A DNA stretch of 64,000 bases, taken from the NCBI GenBank assembly GCA_008694505.1, contig VZDJ01007749.1, forward strand, positions 7,960,240-8,024,239, written 5' to 3'. Positions 58,784-64,000 of this stretch are shown here, one piece after another (position 1 is the stretch's first letter; every line of letters starts with the position of its first letter). The stretch comes from Cyanoderma ruficeps. Taxonomy: Eukaryota > Chordata > Aves > Passeriformes > Timaliidae. A program made the position numbers and the translations under genes. Under the pieces are notes generated by a model, which worked only from the letters and a program-made list of their open reading frames with translations, made no database searches and was not told the DNA's origin.

Positions 58784-61700
58784 TCCCAAGCAAATTTCAC
58801 CACCATCCCACCCCAAGAAAAATACCAAAATCCAGAGAAAACACTTCCAGACCAACCAACCAAAAGAAGGTAAGATTTGAATGGTAGTTAGCATCCTGAT
58901 ACCTGAGAGCACATGCAGCCCACGGCTTGCTCTTATCAGCTTGTGTGTCCCAGCCCTGGGAACAGAAGGCAAGGCCTTGCTGGTGTGTGCATGGGCTCTT
59001 TCCCCCCTTCCAGTGCGTGCTTTGCAACTTAAAGATGCAAAATTCATTGAGTGACAGATGATGATTAGTGAGGAGCTGAGGCCTATCTGCTGCAAAAGGG
59101 AGCTGGGGAGGATGACTTTATTCCTGGTGGTGTCAGGTCTTTCACCTTGCTGCCCTTTAAAGAACAGTGACAACTTTATTTACAAATTTGTTTCAACAAA
59201 AGCAACAGCTTTTATGACTTTTATAACTCATTCTTTCTCAATGAATCCTAAAATGTAAAAAAAATAGCTGGCTGTAAAAATCTTTTCCATCATCAGTCAG
59301 CCAGATTTTTCCCATTGACTCTACTGGAATTGAAAACTAATGGGAAATGAGAAGAAAGTGCAAATAAAAATGAGCAGTCTGGTTTTAAATGCAAAGCATA
59401 ATGAGACTAAGGGAGAAACAGAACTGAAATAAACTGAAAATAAGACAAGCAAAGCTATGTAGGCCTTCATGTTGGGGCAGCATAAATCCTGCTTTCTCCA
59501 GGAAGCAGAACTGCTTGCAGAACCAGGGCTGAGGGCTGTGACATGCTGTAGTGTCTCACATGTGTGTGGTGTTTTCCTTCCAGGCTGGATCTGGCTGTGG
59601 ACTGGCTGTACAGTGCCAGTCAGAAACTGAGGAGTCATTTACTAAACTGTTTAGAATTGGGAAGGGCAGAGGAGATACTTGGCTCTGGTGATGATGTTTA
59701 TGCTTTTGGTTGGTTGAAATCCTGTTAATATCCATTAATACAGGCTTAAAGCCTTCTCTGAAACTTTTGGAATTACCTGTCTTTCTGTTATTTAAGAGAC
59801 AGTTGTTTTTATTTGGATCATTGATGCCCTATTGAATTCAGTGGGAGAACTTGTACCTGTGATGGGATAAAGTTTCCAATCCCTGTTTTACTTCCTTAAG
59901 GACTAAAGGAAAAGGCAGGCTTTAGGTGATCTTTTAAAAGATCTTTTTGAAGAAAGGATGCGTGTGCCAAGTGGTGAGGTGGCATCGTACAAGTTCATAT
60001 TATTTTTTCTCCAGTTACTCATAGGCACTAAATAAATGGCAGTGAAAATGCAGTGCTGATGCAAGTGCCAAATTGCTGCCATATGCAGATGACTTCTCTC
60101 CTTGCCCTTTCCTGTCAAAGGCCTTAGTGCCAGCCAGTGACATGGCTGATTGCCTTTGCCTGATGAAGGGACATTTGAAGGAACAGCTGATGGCTGAACT
60201 CCTCTAAAATGGAATTGATGATTGTAGTGGAGAAACTTGTCCTAAGAGTTGGTACCCACATTTTATCTAAAAAAAAATACATGCCAGTGGTCAGTCCCTC
60301 TAGCTTTCAATTCAGGAGCATGCTGAAATCTCTCACACTGCCATGTCTGCAAAGCATCATCACTATTATCTCCAGGTGATCAGAAAATTATATGCCCTTC
60401 TGGCAAAAGATGGCCCCTTCCTGGGTAGTTAGCTACATCTTTGTCTTGCAGCCCAGAGCCATGTGGTGTCCCTGGACCTGCAGACAGTAGCACCCAGGCT
60501 AATCTCTCGTACAGTGTGTAGGAGCGTTGGCTCCAGCTGAACAAGTCTCTGTGAGCATCCTGGTGCTGGCTTCCAGGCAGTTTGTTATCCTGGGTGTTTA
60601 TCTTTCAGTTTCTTTGTGGCTGGGCCTTGCTTGGGTATTTTTATTGAAGCCCTGTGACAAAAAACATGACAAGCGGCTTTGTGCCTCCAGCACAATGGAG
60701 CTCTGCAAAATAACAGTGCTAACATTTTACCCCCAAAAGAATCTTCAAGTGGAGTCACAGACAGCTATTCAATGAGTTTAAGTGACTGTTCCTCTTGGTC
60801 ATTTCAAGTGGTTTTTGGTTCTATCAATTGAAATCTGTCAAAATGCAGTGCTCTGCAGCCAGTGCAGAGTAAGTCTCTGTTCCAGGGAGGATTTTTTGGT
60901 GGGATAGTCTGAAAAGGTTAGGTGGACTTCCCCCCAGTTTCCCAGTCACATGTCTGGTCCCATGCTCTGAGCACACGTTTTACTTCATTCTTGTCTCTCA
61001 GCCACACAGTGTCTCTGTTTACAGCACAAACAAAATGCTGCTTGAGTTGTTTCCTTTGTGGAGGGGATGAGAGAAGAAGCAACATGTGAGAGATGTTAAT
61101 GTTTCCTTAGTGTGGTGGTACTGGTGACTGTGTGGTGATACCCCCCTAGGACTTCTTATTCCCTGTTTCTGTGAAATACAGCCTGTTACACCCTTCAGAA
61201 AGCAAAGGAAACATGCCTTGGAAGAGACAAAGAATAAAGAATTGTGCTTTGTCCTGCAGTGCCTTTATTTACAGAGTTTATTACCTTAGGAACCTCAAAG
61301 CATCACTATACAAAAACTTGGTGCACAATGACTTACCTTTCCCAGGGAATCAACACGCATAATGCATTGACATTTAAGTTTTGAGGTCTTTCTATATCCC
61401 TGGTGCAGGAATGAAGCTCCCAGATCAGCTGCTGCTGGTGAGGAGACATAGATGCTTTATTGGGGATAACTTGGTTTATCTCCTTTGACACTTTTCTGAT
61501 ATCTCTTGATCATTAAGGACTGGATTAAGTGGAAAAAACATTGCTTGCACAGATGTTATGTAGCTTATGCCTCAGATCTTTTATGAGAGAGTTTGGGTGC
61601 TTAATGTCTCCTAATTCAAAAAGAAAAATCAAAGTCTTGTGTACAGCTTCCTTCTGTCAGGTGCCAAGATGAGGGTTAGGTGAGCACGTAACAAAAACCT

Positions 61701-62450
61701 GGATATTTGAAAGTCACATTTCCAGCTGTATTTAAGGAATTGTAGATAAAACACATTGAAAAGAAAAAGGCTGGGTTTGCATTTCCCAAATGGGCTTAAT
61801 GAAATTTAAGGTGTACTCCTCTGCAGCACTCTTAGAGAAGTAGTCAAATGTATTTTCTTTCCCATGAACTTGCATCATGACATTTTTGTGAACTACTGCT
61901 GCGTATCAGGAACTTGCTCTATGTTCATTGCTGGCTTTGGGAAGAAAGTGTTCTCCAGTAACAGCAGCTTTGCACAGATGAGAAAAGTGGTTGGCAGCAG
62001 GTATTGGAAGAGTATACAAACGTAACTCTGTATTTATTTGTCTGCTGCCCCAAAAATACTGGTTTTCAAACAATTTGTACGCGTTTCCAATATTTTGTTC
62101 CCAATCTCTACTCCAGTGAAAATGTAGCTATCATTTATAATCAGTAAATTAATGGCTTTGACTTTGAGCCTGTACAAATGCAGAAATCAAGCATTTCTGT
62201 CTTTCATGGGAATGCAACAGGCATTTGTGGGGCTCCTGAGCTGATGAAAGTTCAGGGAGGCTGCTGTGTCATTTTCACTGTGACAGTGGAAATACCGTGG
62301 TGATTTTGAAAGATCCGTTCTATGGACTGATGAGTTTAGCAGCCCGATGCACCCTAACCAGGGCAGCCCATTATTTATCCTAGTTTGCTCTTCTTCAGCA
62401 CTTTTCATCCGAGGATTACGAAAAGTGGACTTCACCCTGTGAAGCTGTTA
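58784..62450. other. Unique non-coding DNA, no gene seen
   Basis: Two short phrases, CCCATTGACTCTACTGGAATTG (about 59311) and CCTATTGAATTCAGTGGGAG (about 59828-59847), recall the centres of palindromic MITEs but lack recognisable ends. The open frames are short and unrecognised. Confidence 0.55.
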
Positions 62451-62610
62451 CTGTAACCATTTATGGAGGGAGAACTGAGGCTCGGATAAATGTGACTTTC
62501 CAAAGGTTTGTTCTCATGCCAGTAGCACAAACAAGGACCTGTGCATCTGTTTCCCGAGCTGCTTTGTCCCACATTTTCTTTAACCAGGTGGAAGGAGATC
62601 CATTTCTACA
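62450..62610 (+). mobile_element. MIR-like ancient SINE fragment
   Basis: CCATTTATGGAGGGAGAACTG, AGGCTCGGATAAATGTGACT and TTCCAAAGGTTTG, then a distal TTTCTTTAACCAGGTGG, parallel the MIR-family series cattttacagatggggaactg, aggcacagagagattaagtgact, tgcccaaggtca and cctaaccactgg. It is diverged but ordered. Confidence 0.5.
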
Positions 62611-64000
62611 CAGGGTCTAGCACGACTTATGTAAGCGAGGATCATGTAAATTGTCAAGTGAGAGCTTCTGCTGGTGCTGCACAGAGGGATAAATTGGTTG
62701 AGAACTTTGTGGCCTGCTTCACTAAAGACAAATGACCGTGTGAAATTTGATTTGCAGAGAAATTTTCTTCCTAGGAGAATGCAGAACCTCAGCATAAGTA
62801 GATCTGCAAGCTAATGATGTAAAAATAGCTTGGATAATAAAAAGCTGGTAAATAGAGGTACGGAGCAATTGGGATGTATGGGAGAGACAGGCTAAACGGA
62901 TCTGACTTTATTATGAGGAATTTATTCTCTCACAAAGCTCCTCTGGTTTAACTCAGTGAGTGCCGTGTCACTTTTAGCTGAAGCAGAATATTTTTGTAGA
63001 ATTCTAAAGTCATCTTCCTGTACAACAAAGCAAAAAAACTGTTCATCTGCAAACTTGAGCTCACTCAGAATAATCCGAATTTGTTTTGAAGGACTTCAGG
63101 GATGTATTTCCTTCTGAAGATTCCTATTCTTCTGTGTTTTCTTTGCCAAGTGGGTAATTAGTTGCTCCTTGATTATTGCTTATCACTTTATACTTTCTCA
63201 TGGAGACAGCAAGGGACTGTGAGGCTGTTAATAGCTATGCTCAGATCACCTTTCCTCCTCAAGCATGGTTTTATTAGCTTAAAAATAACAGTGGGAGTGA
63301 AATGCTTTTAAGTTCTTGTATTTATTGGGGTTTTTTTACTGGAATCCTGAGTGCTTTCTAGTGAACACCAGGAGTGCGCAGTCTCATTTTTCTTCCCTCG
63401 AATCGCTGCACCCCAACACTGTTGATCAACAGCATTGGACGCAAAAGCTTGACTTAGGCAGTCTTAGTGTGGGATGAAGGAGAGACTTGAAAATTTTCTT
63501 TCATCCTTTCAGATGTTCCTAAAGATGGCAACAAGCGTGGCTCTGCAACAGATGCAATTCTTTCTAGGTCTCTAGGTAACATTTGAACCTGTGTAATGTT
63601 CGCAGCACAGCACCGTAAGTAATATTCCAGGAAATGCGCTGCCGCTTGTTAAAAAGGATAGGACCCCAGAGATGCCTTTAAATATGCCTGTAAAGTGAGA
63701 GGTGCCAAGAGAAAGATAATATGGCTGATTATAGTTATTTACCTTACATTTTCATTCGCCCTTAACTGGGTGTAATTTAGGGGCATGAAATCTCTTATTG
63801 GAAGTGTATTTGCATTAAACAGCTCTAAGCAACCATGAAAGTGCAGAAGCTGAAAAATTGACAGACTGGGTTTCTAGAATCCCAAAGTAGTGTTTTTTTA
63901 ATAGGCATACAAACAAATCAAATAAACATGTTTTGCTTCAACGATTTAAAGAATATGGTCTTTGGAGTAATTTGTCTCTTTTTTTTCTTTTTTTTTTTTT
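62610..64000. other. Unique non-coding DNA ending in a T-rich run
   Basis: No gene or interspersed repeat is recognised. The window ends inside a T-rich run (about 63973-64000), so an element could continue past the edge. Confidence 0.6.

Noticed and set aside
59311..59847. CCCATTGACT... and TTGAATTCAGTGGGAG phrases as MITE copies
   Set aside because: Only the central phrase is present; no inverted ends could be identified.

Overview
The window looks like vertebrate nuclear DNA, most likely from a bird. The strongest evidence is a well-preserved 3' end of a CR1 LINE at about 35,085-35,655. It shows the CR1 reverse-transcriptase tail, the CR1 3' UTR and the terminal TCTATGATT-type repeat. Interspersed repeats are otherwise sparse and old: an ancient CR1, MIR-like SINE scraps and small palindromic DNA-transposon remnants of the kind shared by birds, crocodilians and turtles. 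There are no bacterial features: no operons, ribosome-binding-site-led ORFs, rRNA, tRNA or CRISPR.

I recognise no protein-coding gene. The open frames present are short and scattered over both strands, and none matches a family I know apart from the decayed CR1 tails. The window is best read as intergenic or large-intron sequence. Several blocks look like conserved non-coding or enhancer DNA, being AT-rich, homeobox-motif-rich and palindrome-bearing: about 8,930-9,160, 17,100-17,370, 17,500-17,720, 23,000-23,480, 27,890-28,290, 36,730-37,470, 44,280-44,560 and 45,480-45,890. That label is inference, because no alignment was possible.

Layout: 1-9.9 kb is unique AT-rich DNA with a 42-bp tandem duplication, an MIR-like scrap, a 49-nt pyrimidine tract and a GATA-motif palindrome. 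An ancient CR1 lies at 9.9-10.3 kb. From 10.3 to 35 kb is mostly unique DNA with MIR-like and palindromic-MITE remnants, long A/T homopolymers next to single unresolved bases, and exon-like splice-site pairs at 13.36, 21.55 and 29.68 kb. At 35.1-35.65 kb is the younger CR1, followed by a CpG-rich block (35.95-36.56 kb) and the most interesting stretch, 36.7-37.95 kb. That stretch has conserved-looking DNA with a 12-bp inverted repeat, then a 102-nt exon-like segment with good splice signals and a cysteine-rich frame. From 38 to 64 kb is unique DNA with an RFX-type X-box palindrome inside a 244-codon antisense open frame (44.3-45.0 kb), a strong minus-strand splice donor at 54.16 kb, MIR-like remnants and an A-rich simple repeat with an unresolved base at 58.77 kb.

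No genes can be shown to work together here. The leading candidates for undescribed biology are the 37.8 kb cassette-exon/hairpin and the palindromic conserved-looking blocks. All of them need alignment or RNA data, because decoy splice sites and chance palindromes are common in 64 kb.
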